From: Acidimicrobiia bacterium
GTDB lineage: Bacteria > Actinomycetota > Acidimicrobiia > Spongiisociales > ZC4RG35
Direction: 5' to 3'
Length of the DNA stretch: 46,927 nucleotides
Assembly: GCA_009837815.1 (NCBI GenBank)
Contig: VXSV01000086.1
Location: 1-46,927 of the forward strand
Shown piece after piece: positions 35,439-43,335 of this stretch. The notes beneath the pieces were generated by a model that was not told the DNA's origin, did no database searches, and worked only from the letters and a program-made list of their open reading frames with translations. Position 1 is the stretch's first letter, and each line of letters starts with the position of its first letter. The translations under genes were made by a program, and so were the position numbers.

Positions 35439-36503
35439 ATGACTTCCACCGCAACCAGGGCGCCGGTGAGGGTGATCCTTTTCGGAATGGGAACAGTGGG
35501 CCGGGCGGCGCTCCGGCTCGCCCGGACCAGGCAGTGGCTGCATCCGGTGGGGGCGGTGATCGGCAGCAGCGCCTCTGCTCGAGGGCGCATCGAATCCGGG
35601 GAGCACCCGGCCGATCTGCGGTGGTCCACCGACGCCGACCTCTTACTGGACCAACTCCGACCGGAAGTCGCCCTGATCGCCACCCGATCTCCGGTTGCCG
35701 ATGTCAAAGAAGACATCATCAGATGCGTGGAGCGGGGGGTGAGCGTGGTTACCTCGAGCGAAGAAATGTTCGACCCGAACGTCGCCGACCCGTCGGCGGC
35801 CGGAGAGATCGAAGCAGCCTGCCGCGCCGGGGGAGCGGCGGTGGTGGCCACCGGCATCAATCCCGGGTACGTGTTCGATGTCATCCCGGTGGTGATCGCC
35901 GGCGCTTCCTGGGACGTCCAGCGCGTATCGGTGACCCGCATGCTCGATTGCTCGGTATTCGGGCGGACCGTCCATCGCTTGTTGGGGGTGGGCTACAGTC
36001 CGGCCGGGTTCGAGGAAGCCCGCCGAGCAGGGATCATCCGCGGTCACATCGGGTTCGAGGAAAGCGCCCGGGTCATCGCCAGGGTGATGGGCAGAGACCT
36101 CGACCGATTCGAGGAGAATGTCCGCCCATTGATCGCCGAGCAAACCTATCAACTTGCCGAGTATGTGGTCTCCGCGGGGGAGACGGCCGGGGTGGTTCAG
36201 GATGCGACCGGCTGGGTTGGCGGGACTCCCTGGCTCCGGTTTGACCTGTCCCTGCACGTGGATCCGGAGTCGGTGGGTATCCAGACCCGTGATCACATCC
36301 GGATAGAGGGCGAGAACACCCTGGACGTGACCATCCAGCCCGGAACCCAGTCGATACTCACCACCTCGGCCCTGTTGGTCAACACCATCCCGTCGGTGTT
36401 GTCGGCGCCTCCGGGCCTCTACACCGCCACGGATCTTCTTCCTGCCGCTCCGTGGTTGGACGCCGACCCGCCGCCCGGAATACGGAGGCGGATCCAGGGC
36501 TGA
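35439..36503 (+). CDS. NAD(P)-binding protein of the dihydrodipicolinate reductase/2,4-diaminopentanoate dehydrogenase type
   Basis: 354 residues. The N-terminal Rossmann domain starts VRVILFGMGTVGRAALR. It contains the VVTSSEEMFDP and TGINPGYVFDVIP segments, typical of DapB-like proteins that include the amino-acid-fermentation enzyme 2,4-diaminopentanoate dehydrogenase. The latter oxidatively deaminates diamino acids. The C-terminal domain is longer than in DapB. The gene lies between two SDR genes in the amide island, so an amine- or imine-oxidising step is plausible but inferred. Confidence 0.75.
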   Translation: MTSTATRAPVRVILFGMGTVGRAALRLARTRQWLHPVGAVIGSSASARGRIESGEHPADLRWSTDADLLLDQLRPEVALIATRSPVADVKEDIIRCVERGVSVVTSSEEMFDPNVADPSAAGEIEAACRAGGAAVVATGINPGYVFDVIPVVIAGASWDVQRVSVTRMLDCSVFGRTVHRLLGVGYSPAGFEEARRAGIIRGHIGFEESARVIARVMGRDLDRFEENVRPLIAEQTYQLAEYVVSAGETAGVVQDATGWVGGTPWLRFDLSLHVDPESVGIQTRDHIRIEGENTLDVTIQPGTQSILTTSALLVNTIPSVLSAPPGLYTATDLLPAAPWLDADPPPGIRRRIQG

Positions 36504-36603
36504 CCTGTCGCAGGCTTGCTGTCCTGTGGCGTTCTGCTAGTCGGCGAGATTCATCCCCCACGATGGCGTGCTTCGGAGTCAACTTCCTACAGTTAGTCCT
36601 CAC

Positions 36604-36661
36604 GAGGGCCTCCTTTCGATCCGAAGGAATTTCTACCCACGAATCAAACCAGGAGGCCCTC
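36604..36661. repeat. 11-bp inverted repeat in intergenic region
   Basis: The arms GAGGGCCTCCT (36604-36614) and AGGAGGCCCTC (36651-36661) are perfectly complementary across a 36-nt spacer. They lie in the 221-bp gap between the dehydrogenase-like gene and the second SDR gene. The element could be a terminator-like hairpin or a binding site; nothing else is recognisable in the gap except the -10 box at 36710. Confidence 0.45.
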
Positions 36662-36709
36662 ACACAACCAAGCACTCCAACTGTCAACCACCTCCCTGGA
36701 CAGTACACC

Positions 36710-36724
36710 TAGCCTCTAGTGATC
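36710..36724 (+). promoter_or_regulatory. Probable leaderless promoter -10 box
   Basis: TAGCCT (36710-36715) lies 9 nt before ATG 36725, inside CCTAGCCTCT. The same ten bases at the same spacing precede ATG 21260. No Shine-Dalgarno sequence is visible for this gene. Confidence 0.4.
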
Positions 36725-37504
36725 ATGACAGACGACCGGCTTTCTTTGGGGGCGGGGCTTTCCGGCCGGGGGGTGATAGTCACCGGCGCCGCCAGCGGTA
36801 TCGGAAGAGCCACGGCCAGGTTGGCTGCGGCCTGCGGGGCGCGCGTGTGCGGAGTGGACGTGAACGGTCCCGCGCTGCGGGCGGAGACGAGGGAGTGGGA
36901 GAATCCCGACAGCCATCTGGCCATCGAGATCGATCTGACCGGATCCGAGGCGCCCCGAAAAGTGGTCGACGGGGTTTTGGAGGAATTCGATGACCTGTGG
37001 GGGTTGGTTCACTGCGCCGGCGTCCTGATCCGACGGTCGAGCACCGCCGAGATCACCCGGGAGGACTGGGACATCCAGCACGATGTCAACTTGAAGGCGT
37101 CCTTTTTCTTGAATCAGGCGGTGGGCGAAGCGCTGAAGGCACGGGGGGGAGGAGGGCGAATGATCACCCTGAGTTCCCAGGGTTGGTGGACGGGAGGAAG
37201 CCACGGATCCGTGGTCTATTCCGCCTCCAAGGGAGGCATCGTCTCGATGTGCCGGGGTCTCTCCACTGCCTACGCTCCACATGGGATCATGGTGAACTCG
37301 ATCGCACCCGGGGTGGTGGACACCCCCATGCTGGGGGTGGGCTTGACCTCGGAAGACCTCGCTGCCCTTGCAGCATCATGCCCCATGGGTCGGCTGGCCA
37401 GACCTGAAGAGATCGCCCGGGTGGCGGTGTTCCTTCTCTCCACTCACGCCAGCTATATATCGGCGGCGACCATCAATGTCAGCGGGGGACTGCTCATTTA
37501 CTGA
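36725..37504 (+). CDS. SDR family oxidoreductase (second of two paralogues)
   Basis: About 259 residues from ATG 36725; a GTG at 36719 is also in frame. It has TGAASGIG near residue 21, VNLKASFF and the catalytic YSASK. VDVNG after the second strand indicates NAD preference. It is a clear paralogue of the protein at 34617 but not a recent copy at the DNA level. The two probably act on related alcohols or on the two enantiomers of one alcohol. Confidence 0.92.
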   Translation: MTDDRLSLGAGLSGRGVIVTGAASGIGRATARLAAACGARVCGVDVNGPALRAETREWENPDSHLAIEIDLTGSEAPRKVVDGVLEEFDDLWGLVHCAGVLIRRSSTAEITREDWDIQHDVNLKASFFLNQAVGEALKARGGGGRMITLSSQGWWTGGSHGSVVYSASKGGIVSMCRGLSTAYAPHGIMVNSIAPGVVDTPMLGVGLTSEDLAALAASCPMGRLARPEEIARVAVFLLSTHASYISAATINVSGGLLIY

Positions 37505-37613
37505 TTCAACAAATTGCCACCGCCAAGACAATCACAGGGGAGGGGTCGGCCAAGGGCCAGCCTCCCTATAGTCGGGGCGACCGGAGAGTCAGCCGAACAA
37601 AGGAAGGGCATTC

Positions 37614-39071
37614 ATGACTTCCAATAGCAGCCTGCGGGGAGGGGTGGGTCGGACCGACATCACTCCGCCGGTCCCCGCCGACCTGGTTGGATACGTGCGG
37701 CGATGGATTCCCGCAACGGAGGTGCGAGCGCCGCTCACAGCCACCGCCCTGGTGCTCGAATCCGAGGCCGAGCGGGTGGCGATACTCGGAATCGACCTGG
37801 CCATTCTGAACCCTGATTACGCCACCATGATTCGCGAGCAGATAGCCGAGGCCATCTCCACCCGGCCCGAATCGGTGCTGCTGAATGTGAGCCACACCCA
37901 TGCCGGACCCCACACGCCCGGACGCGTGAAGCTGGGAGGACGCCTCGACGAGATCAAGGCCTCCGAGCAGGCCTACTTCGAGATACTCCCCCACCAGTTG
38001 GTTTCGGCCGCCCGGATAGCGGCGGAGAACACCGTGCCCGTGAGGGTCGGCTCGACCAGTACGGAGGTCCAGGGGTTGTCGGTGAACCGGCGCGAGCGGG
38101 TTCAAAGCGTTGAGGGCACGGTGGGGTCTCTCAACACCATCCTGGGGTGGAACCCCGACGGTCCCATCGATCGGGATGCGGGTGTGATCAGAGCCGACCG
38201 CGAGGACGGTTCGCCCCTGGCGGTGGTGGTGAGCTTCGGGTGCCACCCGGTGACGGTGGGACCCGAGGACCCGGCCATCAACCCCGACTTTCCCTGGCCG
38301 CTCAGAGAGGCAGTCGAGGAGGCGACCGGAGCGATGTGCGTCTTCCTCCAGGGCGCGGGAGGAAACGTCCTTCCGCTGCAGGCCTTCCTGCCCGAGACCG
38401 GCGCCGAGAAGGCGTTCGGCGAGAAGTTGGCGGCCGAGGCTCTCCATGCCATGGGCAACATCGAGACCTTTGAGACCCGGGTCGACCGGCTCTCCTACGG
38501 GTCGGTGACCCCCATCGCCCTCTACCGGGTGGTGCGCGCTGAGGCGCAGAAGCCGCAGGAACTTGCCGTAGCGTCCACGGTGGTGGACCTGCCGCTGAAG
38601 CGGGTTCCCTCCATCGCCGAGGTGCAGGCCGAGCGGGACCATTACCAGGACAACCTGGATAAGGCCCGGGAAGCCGGCTCCGGCTGGGAGGAACTCAACC
38701 CGATCCAGTACCACATCAGCTGGGCGGAGGCCGCCATCGCTCAACTCCAGGAGGCCCCCTACGATCGGGTTCCGGCCTTCATACAGGCCATCCGGATAGG
38801 AGACACCGCGATCGTGGCGATCCCGGGCGAGGCGTTCGCCGAGATCGCCCTGGCCATCAGGGACCGGTCTCCGGCGGACCGGGCCAAGACCGTCTTCTCC
38901 GGCTACTCCAACGGGGTCATCTCCTACCTGCCCAGCGCCGCCGAGTACCCTCATGGTGGATACGAAGTGGACTACGCCCACCACAGTTACGGTTTGATCG
39001 AACAGGTCGCCCCCGAATCCGAAGCAATACTGGTGGAAGCGGGCGTCGAAATGCTAAAGGAGTTGTGGTAA
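37614..39071 (+). CDS. Neutral/alkaline ceramidase family protein, probably cytosolic and not a ceramidase
   Basis: 485 residues with the ceramidase N-terminal domain fold. The zinc-site regions H94/H96 in VSHTHAGP and H211 in GCHPV are present, as are TDITPP at the N-terminus and a QGAGGNVLP loop. True ceramidases have a catalytic Ser in the equivalent GDVSPN-type loop; here no Ser is present, and there is no signal peptide. A zinc-dependent hydrolase with another substrate is therefore likely. Start ATG 37614 has AAAGGAAG upstream. The next gene begins directly after its stop. A TATAGT at 37567-37572 may be its -10 box. Confidence 0.82.
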   Translation: MTSNSSLRGGVGRTDITPPVPADLVGYVRRWIPATEVRAPLTATALVLESEAERVAILGIDLAILNPDYATMIREQIAEAISTRPESVLLNVSHTHAGPHTPGRVKLGGRLDEIKASEQAYFEILPHQLVSAARIAAENTVPVRVGSTSTEVQGLSVNRRERVQSVEGTVGSLNTILGWNPDGPIDRDAGVIRADREDGSPLAVVVSFGCHPVTVGPEDPAINPDFPWPLREAVEEATGAMCVFLQGAGGNVLPLQAFLPETGAEKAFGEKLAAEALHAMGNIETFETRVDRLSYGSVTPIALYRVVRAEAQKPQELAVASTVVDLPLKRVPSIAEVQAERDHYQDNLDKAREAGSGWEELNPIQYHISWAEAAIAQLQEAPYDRVPAFIQAIRIGDTAIVAIPGEAFAEIALAIRDRSPADRAKTVFSGYSNGVISYLPSAAEYPHGGYEVDYAHHSYGLIEQVAPESEAILVEAGVEMLKELW

Positions 39072-40091
39072 ATGGTCCGGATGCGGATGAACCAGGCGGT
39101 GGCCGCCGCCCTGGCCGACGAGATGCGCGAAGACCCCGATGTGGTGGTGTTCGGGGAGGACGTGGCTGTGGCCGGTGGTCCTTTCAAGACCTCCGACGGG
39201 CTCTTGGAGGAGTTCGGGCCATCCCGGGTGAGGGACACTCCCATCTCGGAGATGGGATTCCTGGGGATGGCGGTGGGAGCGGCCGCCTCCGGCCTTCGTC
39301 CGGTCGCCGAGATCATGTTCATCGAGTTCCTCGGCGTGGCGCTCGACATGGTGGTGACCGAGGCCGGCAAGTTTCACTTCCTGTCCAGGGGGGCCTTCAC
39401 TTGCCCGATCACCGTCAGGGCTTCCATCGGTGCCGGCTTGGGCTTCGGGTGCCAGCACTCCCAGACCATGGAGAACTGGATGAGCCACGCTCCCGGCCTG
39501 AAGATGGTGATGCTCTCCGGCCCACAGTCCGCCTACGGCCTGTTGCGGTCGGCGATCCGCGACCCCAATCCGGTGGTGGTGCTGGAGCCGCGCGCGCTCT
39601 ATGGAGGCCGGGGACAGGTGACCACCGGCGCCGACGGCATCCTCCCGCTGGGCGAAGCCCGACGGGTTAGGGAGGGCGACGATGTGACCGTGGTCTCCGC
39701 CGGAGCGATGGTGAAGGTGGCGCTGGCCGCCGCCGAGGCCTCCGATGACTGGTCGGCGGAGGTGATCGACCTCCAGACCCTCATCCCCTGGGACCGCGAC
39801 GGCGTCGTCTCGGCGGTGAGACGGACCGGTCGGCTGGTGATAGTTGAGGAGAGTCCGTACACCTCGGGGTGGGGGACCGAGATCGCCGCCTACGTGGGCG
39901 CCCGGTTGTTCGGGGAGTTGCGCGCCCCGGTGCTGCGGATCACCTGTCCGGATGTACCGGTGCCGTTCGGGCGGGAACTGGAACAGCGCTACATGCCCAA
40001 CCCCGGATACGTCACCGACCAGATAGATCAACTGCTGGCCACCGGTCGGGTGCCTGACCCGTGGTGGGTGGGAGAAGGGAGAAGCGCGTGA
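39072..40091 (+). CDS. 2-oxo-acid/acetoin dehydrogenase E1 component, beta subunit
   Basis: A 339-residue protein with the transketolase pyrimidine-binding domain and C-terminal transketolase domain. MNQAVAAALADEM and VFGEDVAVAGGPF, then the thiamine-contacting Glu region in RDTPISEMGF, are typical of PdhB, AcoB and BkdB. The start codon follows the previous stop directly. It pairs with the alpha subunit encoded next. The beta-before-alpha order is the reverse of the common pdhAB order. No E2 or E3 gene is nearby. Confidence 0.93.
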   Translation: MVRMRMNQAVAAALADEMREDPDVVVFGEDVAVAGGPFKTSDGLLEEFGPSRVRDTPISEMGFLGMAVGAAASGLRPVAEIMFIEFLGVALDMVVTEAGKFHFLSRGAFTCPITVRASIGAGLGFGCQHSQTMENWMSHAPGLKMVMLSGPQSAYGLLRSAIRDPNPVVVLEPRALYGGRGQVTTGADGILPLGEARRVREGDDVTVVSAGAMVKVALAAAEASDDWSAEVIDLQTLIPWDRDGVVSAVRRTGRLVIVEESPYTSGWGTEIAAYVGARLFGELRAPVLRITCPDVPVPFGRELEQRYMPNPGYVTDQIDQLLATGRVPDPWWVGEGRSA

Positions 40092-41083
40092 TGGGCGACT
40101 CCGACAGAATGGAACGCCGCCGAGCGGTCGCCGCCGACCGGGTGGCCCGCTATGAGCGGATGGTGGAGATACGAGCCTTCGAGGATCGGGTGCAGGGACT
40201 GTTCTCCGAGGGGCGGGTGCACGGCACCACCCACACCGCCCAGGGCCAGGAAGCGGTTGCGGTGGGCATCGCGGCTGCGGTCCAGACCACCGACCTGGTG
40301 ACCTGCACCTATCGAGGCCACGGTATCGGCCTGGCGCTGGGCATGACTCCCGAGGTGATCCTGGGAGAGATCATGGGACGAGACATCGGCTGTGTCGGGG
40401 GGATCGCCGGCTCCATGCATCTCTGTGATCGGGAACTGGGCCTCCTGCCCACCTTCGCCATCATCGGCGCCGGCATCCCGGTTGCGGCCGGGGCGGCCCT
40501 CACCGCTCAGGTGCGAGGAACCGACGACGCGGCTATCGGAGTGTTCGGCGACGGGGCCGCCAACATCGGCGCCTTCCATGAGGGCTTGAACCTGGCGGCT
40601 ATATGGAACCTGCCGGTGGTGTTCATATGCGAGAACAACCAGTACGGGGAGTACAGCCGCATCGACCTGACCACGCCCATCGAGGACCTGGCCGACCGGG
40701 CGGCCTCCTACGGCATCCCGGGGATCATCGTCGACGGACAAGACCCCGATCAGACTTTCGAGGCGGTGAGTGCGGCTCTGGCTGTGGCGAGGTCGGGCGG
40801 GGGCCCCACCCTGCTGGAGATGAAGACCTACCGTTATGCTGGCCATTCCCGGGCGGACAAGGCCGAATACCGTCCCGAGGGAGAGTTCGAGCGCTGGTAC
40901 GAGCGCGACCCTATCAACACTTTCCGGGCCAGGCTGGAATCCGAGGGTCTGCTGGCCCCGGGAGACGCCGAGGCGATAGACGAACGGGTGGCCGCCCGCC
41001 TCGAGGCGGCGTTGCAAGCGGTCGAGGAAAGTCCCCCGGCCACCGTCGACGCCATGTTCGGAAACATCTACGCGCCGGTCTAG
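40091..41083 (+). CDS. 2-oxo-acid/acetoin dehydrogenase E1 component, alpha subunit
   Basis: About 330 residues from ATG 40091, overlapping the beta-subunit stop (TGATG). The thiamine diphosphate motif runs from GDGAANIGAFHEG (about residue 153) to the closing ENN near residue 183. The phosphorylation-loop-like YRYAGHSRADKAEYR follows. It is closest in style to AcoA/PdhA proteins. The substrate could be a 2-oxo acid, acetoin or a related alpha-hydroxyketone made by the SDR enzymes upstream. Confidence 0.93.
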   Translation: MGDSDRMERRRAVAADRVARYERMVEIRAFEDRVQGLFSEGRVHGTTHTAQGQEAVAVGIAAAVQTTDLVTCTYRGHGIGLALGMTPEVILGEIMGRDIGCVGGIAGSMHLCDRELGLLPTFAIIGAGIPVAAGAALTAQVRGTDDAAIGVFGDGAANIGAFHEGLNLAAIWNLPVVFICENNQYGEYSRIDLTTPIEDLADRAASYGIPGIIVDGQDPDQTFEAVSAALAVARSGGGPTLLEMKTYRYAGHSRADKAEYRPEGEFERWYERDPINTFRARLESEGLLAPGDAEAIDERVAARLEAALQAVEESPPATVDAMFGNIYAPV

Positions 41084-41099
41084 AAGGGCAGGTCGACGG

Positions 41100-41336
41100 A
41101 TGCGTTACGAGGTGAGGATGCCCAGGCTGGGCGAGACCGTGGACGAGGTGGTGCTGTTGGAGTGGCTGGTCGAGGTGGGGGACCAGGTCGATGAAGGCGC
41201 CGAACTGGCCCTCGTGGAGACCGACAAGGTCGAGACCGAAGTCCCCTCCCCCGTGGCGGGGACCGTAACCGAACTAACCGTGTCAGAGGACGCTGAGGTA
41301 AAAACCGGCGACGCGATCTGTGTGATCGAGACCTAG
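41100..41336 (+). CDS. Free-standing lipoyl (biotinyl/lipoyl-attachment) domain protein
   Basis: 78 residues forming one lipoyl domain and nothing else. The lipoylation motif ETDKVE has its target at K43, and MPRLGETV at the N-terminus is typical of E2 proteins. There is no peripheral-subunit-binding or acyltransferase domain, and the gene ends normally. It starts 16 bp after the E1 alpha gene, so it should carry the acyl or aldehyde group made by this E1. The missing acyltransferase must be elsewhere or not needed. Confidence 0.9.
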   Translation: MRYEVRMPRLGETVDEVVLLEWLVEVGDQVDEGAELALVETDKVETEVPSPVAGTVTELTVSEDAEVKTGDAICVIET

Positions 41337-41661
41337 CCGGCCCGGTCGCCGTGTAGTGCCGCACCTGCCGTGGGTTCGCGACAGGCTGTGAAAAAATCTG
41401 CGGTCGAGAGGTTGACTCTGTCCCACCCACATTCCACACTGATACCAGCCAAACACCGAGACCGTCCGCTCAGGCGCCGCCCGGACCGAGTCGAGGGATC
41501 AAATCGACCTACTCAGCCAGCCTTGTCTGAGGCTGGACAGAGCTGTTCGACCATGGAAAGGTGAGCTGGCGGGGGAGGGATCCCGAAATAGGGGTCGAGA
41601 ATTTCGCGACTTCCCGTCGTTATCGGCAGAACCCGTTATGTGACTGCCCGAGCCGGAGGGG
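41337..41661. other. Convergent intergenic region with a hairpin
   Basis: No convincing gene is seen in these 325 bp. The only clear structure is CCAGCC-ttgtctga-GGCTGG (41517-41536), a perfect 6-bp stem that could terminate transcription from either side. A TTGACT at 41411 has no matching -10 box. Confidence 0.4.
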
Positions 41662-42084
41662 TTACCGGGAGTCTTCTTCGGCGTCGGGTTCCAACCAGCG
41701 CACCTCCGAACCGGGCGGGGCGTAGAACCAGAGCACCGTGAGACCGTCAGGTCCCGAACGGGTTATATGGGGAAGGTTGGAAGAGGCCAACACGATGGTT
41801 CCCGCCTCCATGTGATGGGACTCCCCGTCGATGTCCAGCCAGCCCGAGCCGGAGATCGCCACGGCCACCTCTTCTGCCTCGTGGGAGTGGGGCGCCGTCG
41901 AAAAGTTGGGCGGCAGAGCCGACAGCCCCATCACTATCTTGTTCGAATTGCCCAGTTCGGGGGAGGCTTTCACCTTCATCGCCCGACCTTCTATCAGCCC
42001 GCCATCACCCGCAATACCCTTCGCTAAGGCCTCCTCTACCTCCGCGGCCAACTGCGAGAGAGTCCACTTAGGTATTTCGGCCAT
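41662..42084 (-). CDS. Cupin domain protein
   Basis: About 140 residues from ATG 42084, with GAGGA 13 nt upstream in the 18-bp gap after the RidA gene. The cupin core is visible: PHSHEAEEVAVAISGSGWLDI supplies the His-His-Glu metal ligands, and LPHITRSG the second-motif His. Small one-domain cupins act as dioxygenases, isomerases or sugar-binding sensors; no choice is possible here. It is the last gene of a two-gene unit with ridA. Confidence 0.82.
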   Translation of the reverse strand: MAEIPKWTLSQLAAEVEEALAKGIAGDGGLIEGRAMKVKASPELGNSNKIVMGLSALPPNFSTAPHSHEAEEVAVAISGSGWLDIDGESHHMEAGTIVLASSNLPHITRSGPDGLTVLWFYAPPGSEVRWLEPDAEEDSR

Positions 42085-42102
42085 TAGATTTCGTATCCTC
42101 AA

Positions 42103-42495
42103 CTAATCGCAGACGGCGGTCGCTTCGATCTCGATCAGAAAGCCCGGGTCCAGAAAACTAGACACCTCGACCATCGTGGATGCGGGCTTTATCTCACCGA
42201 AGACCTCGGCGTGGGCCCGCCCGGCTTCCTCCCACCGTGAGATGTCGGTCAAAAACATCCTGGTCCGGATCACGTTTTCCGGCGTGGCGCCCAACTCCGC
42301 CATCGCGGAGAGCATTATCTTCAGACAGGCCTGGGTCTGTCCGTACATGTCCCCGGGCGCGATCACGGTTCCATCAGGCGCTGCGGCGGTGGTTCCGGCT
42401 ACTTCCACAAGGTTTCCCATCCGTACCGCCCGAGAGTAACCCACCGGGTCCCACGGACGGTTGGAAGACACCTGTTGTCGCTTTTCGGTCGGCAC
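42103..42495 (-). CDS. RidA family protein (YjgF/YER057c/UK114)
   Basis: A 130-residue trimer-forming protein. The conserved Arg in VIRTRMFLTDI, the AGTTAAAPDG strand and C-terminal IEIEATAV are family marks. RidA-type proteins hydrolyse reactive enamines and imines released by PLP enzymes. The usual catalytic-site environment appears kept. Co-transcription with the cupin gene suggests a metabolic role, possibly linked to the amide island 1 kb away. Confidence 0.9.
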   Translation of the reverse strand: MPTEKRQQVSSNRPWDPVGYSRAVRMGNLVEVAGTTAAAPDGTVIAPGDMYGQTQACLKIMLSAMAELGATPENVIRTRMFLTDISRWEEAGRAHAEVFGEIKPASTMVEVSSFLDPGFLIEIEATAVCD

Positions 42496-42531
42496 GGACA
42501 GCCTCCTGACATCTGGGTCTTGCTATTTGGC

Positions 42532-42543
42532 GGGTGCGCACCC
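42532..42543. repeat. 12-bp perfect palindrome between ridA and rplI
   Basis: GGGTGCGCACCC lies in the 103-bp gap between the ridA start and the rplI stop. Adding TGG and CCA outside, with one mismatch, extends it to 20 bp. It could be the rplI terminator stem or an operator for ridA. Confidence 0.4.
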
Positions 42544-42598
42544 ACCACGATCGGGGCCTGGCCTGCTCCGTGGGGACGACTGCCTCTGACCTGAAGGC

Positions 42599-43060
42599 CT
42601 ATTGCTCTTCGGCCGGGTAGACATCCACCGTGATCGGGAACTGGACCTCCTCGTGGGGGCTGATAGTGATAGGAAAGGTGCCGACCTGGCGGATGGGCGT
42701 CTCCAACACCACATGTTGCTCTTCGAGATTGAAGCCTGTGTCCCGCCGCACCGCCTCCACCACGTCCTTGGCGCCCACCGAGCCGTAGAGGTTCCCCGCC
42801 TCGGAGGCGCGGGCGGCGATGACCACCATCTTGCCGACGAGTTTGGTGGCGATCTGCTCTGCATCGCTCTTGAGACGCAGAAATTCCGCCAGCTTCGCTT
42901 GCTTCAAAGCCTGAACATGGGCGATCGCCCGCGGGGTGGCCTTGACTGCCTTGTTGCGGGGAATCAGGTAGTTTCGGGCATAGCCCGGCGCCACTTCCAC
43001 CACCTCCCCTTTGTATCCCAGCCCGGCGATGTCCTCGGTCAGGATGAGCTTGGCGCTCAT
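42599..43060 (-). CDS. rplI: Large ribosomal subunit protein bL9
   Basis: 153 residues from ATG 43060, overlapping the rpsR stop (ATGA). The N-terminal rRNA-binding domain has the signature [20 protein letters not shown]; a long connecting helix and the C-terminal domain follow. Length is normal. It is the last gene of the classic rpsF-ssb-rpsR-rplI operon. Confidence 0.97.
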   Translation of the reverse strand: MSAKLILTEDIAGLGYKGEVVEVAPGYARNYLIPRNKAVKATPRAIAHVQALKQAKLAEFLRLKSDAEQIATKLVGKMVVIAARASEAGNLYGSVGAKDVVEAVRRDTGFNLEEQHVVLETPIRQVGTFPITISPHEEVQFPITVDVYPAEEQ

Positions 43061-43323
43061 TGGTTGGTGTAGGGCAAGAGCGCCATCTCGCGGGCGTTCT
43101 TGACCGCGCGGGCGACCGCGTTCTGGTGTCGCTGGCAGTTGCCGGTGGATCGCCTGCCGCGGATTTTGGCGCGGGCGTCGGAGATGTACCTGCGCAGCAG
43201 GGTGATGTCCTTGTAGTCCACGTAGCTGATCTTCGAGTCGCAGAAATAGCAGGAACGCTTCTTGACTCTCCGGTAGCTCGACCCCGACCGCGGTCGTCTC
43301 CTGGTTGAAGCTTTGCGTGCCAT
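43057..43323 (-). CDS. rpsR: Small ribosomal subunit protein bS18
   Basis: 88 residues. The conserved [15 protein letters not shown] and [11 protein letters not shown] motifs identify bS18. C25 and C28 (CYFC), with C63 and H66, could bind zinc, making this the cysteine-containing form of the protein. It lies 12 bp after ssb and overlaps rplI by 4 bp. Confidence 0.97.
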   Translation of the reverse strand: MARKASTRRRPRSGSSYRRVKKRSCYFCDSKISYVDYKDITLLRRYISDARAKIRGRRSTGNCQRHQNAVARAVKNAREMALLPYTNQ

Positions 43324-43335
43324 ATCTTTCCTTTC

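Noticed and set aside
37614-39071. Annotation as a true ceramidase
   Set aside because: The catalytic Ser loop is not conserved and no export signal is present; only the fold family is supported.
41411-41445. TTGACT as a promoter in the convergent gap
   Set aside because: No -10-like hexamer lies at a usable distance and both flanking genes point towards the gap.
41337-41661. Possible tRNA or small RNA in the 325-bp gap
   Set aside because: No cloverleaf arms, TTC-containing loop or CCA end could be found; only a short hairpin is present.
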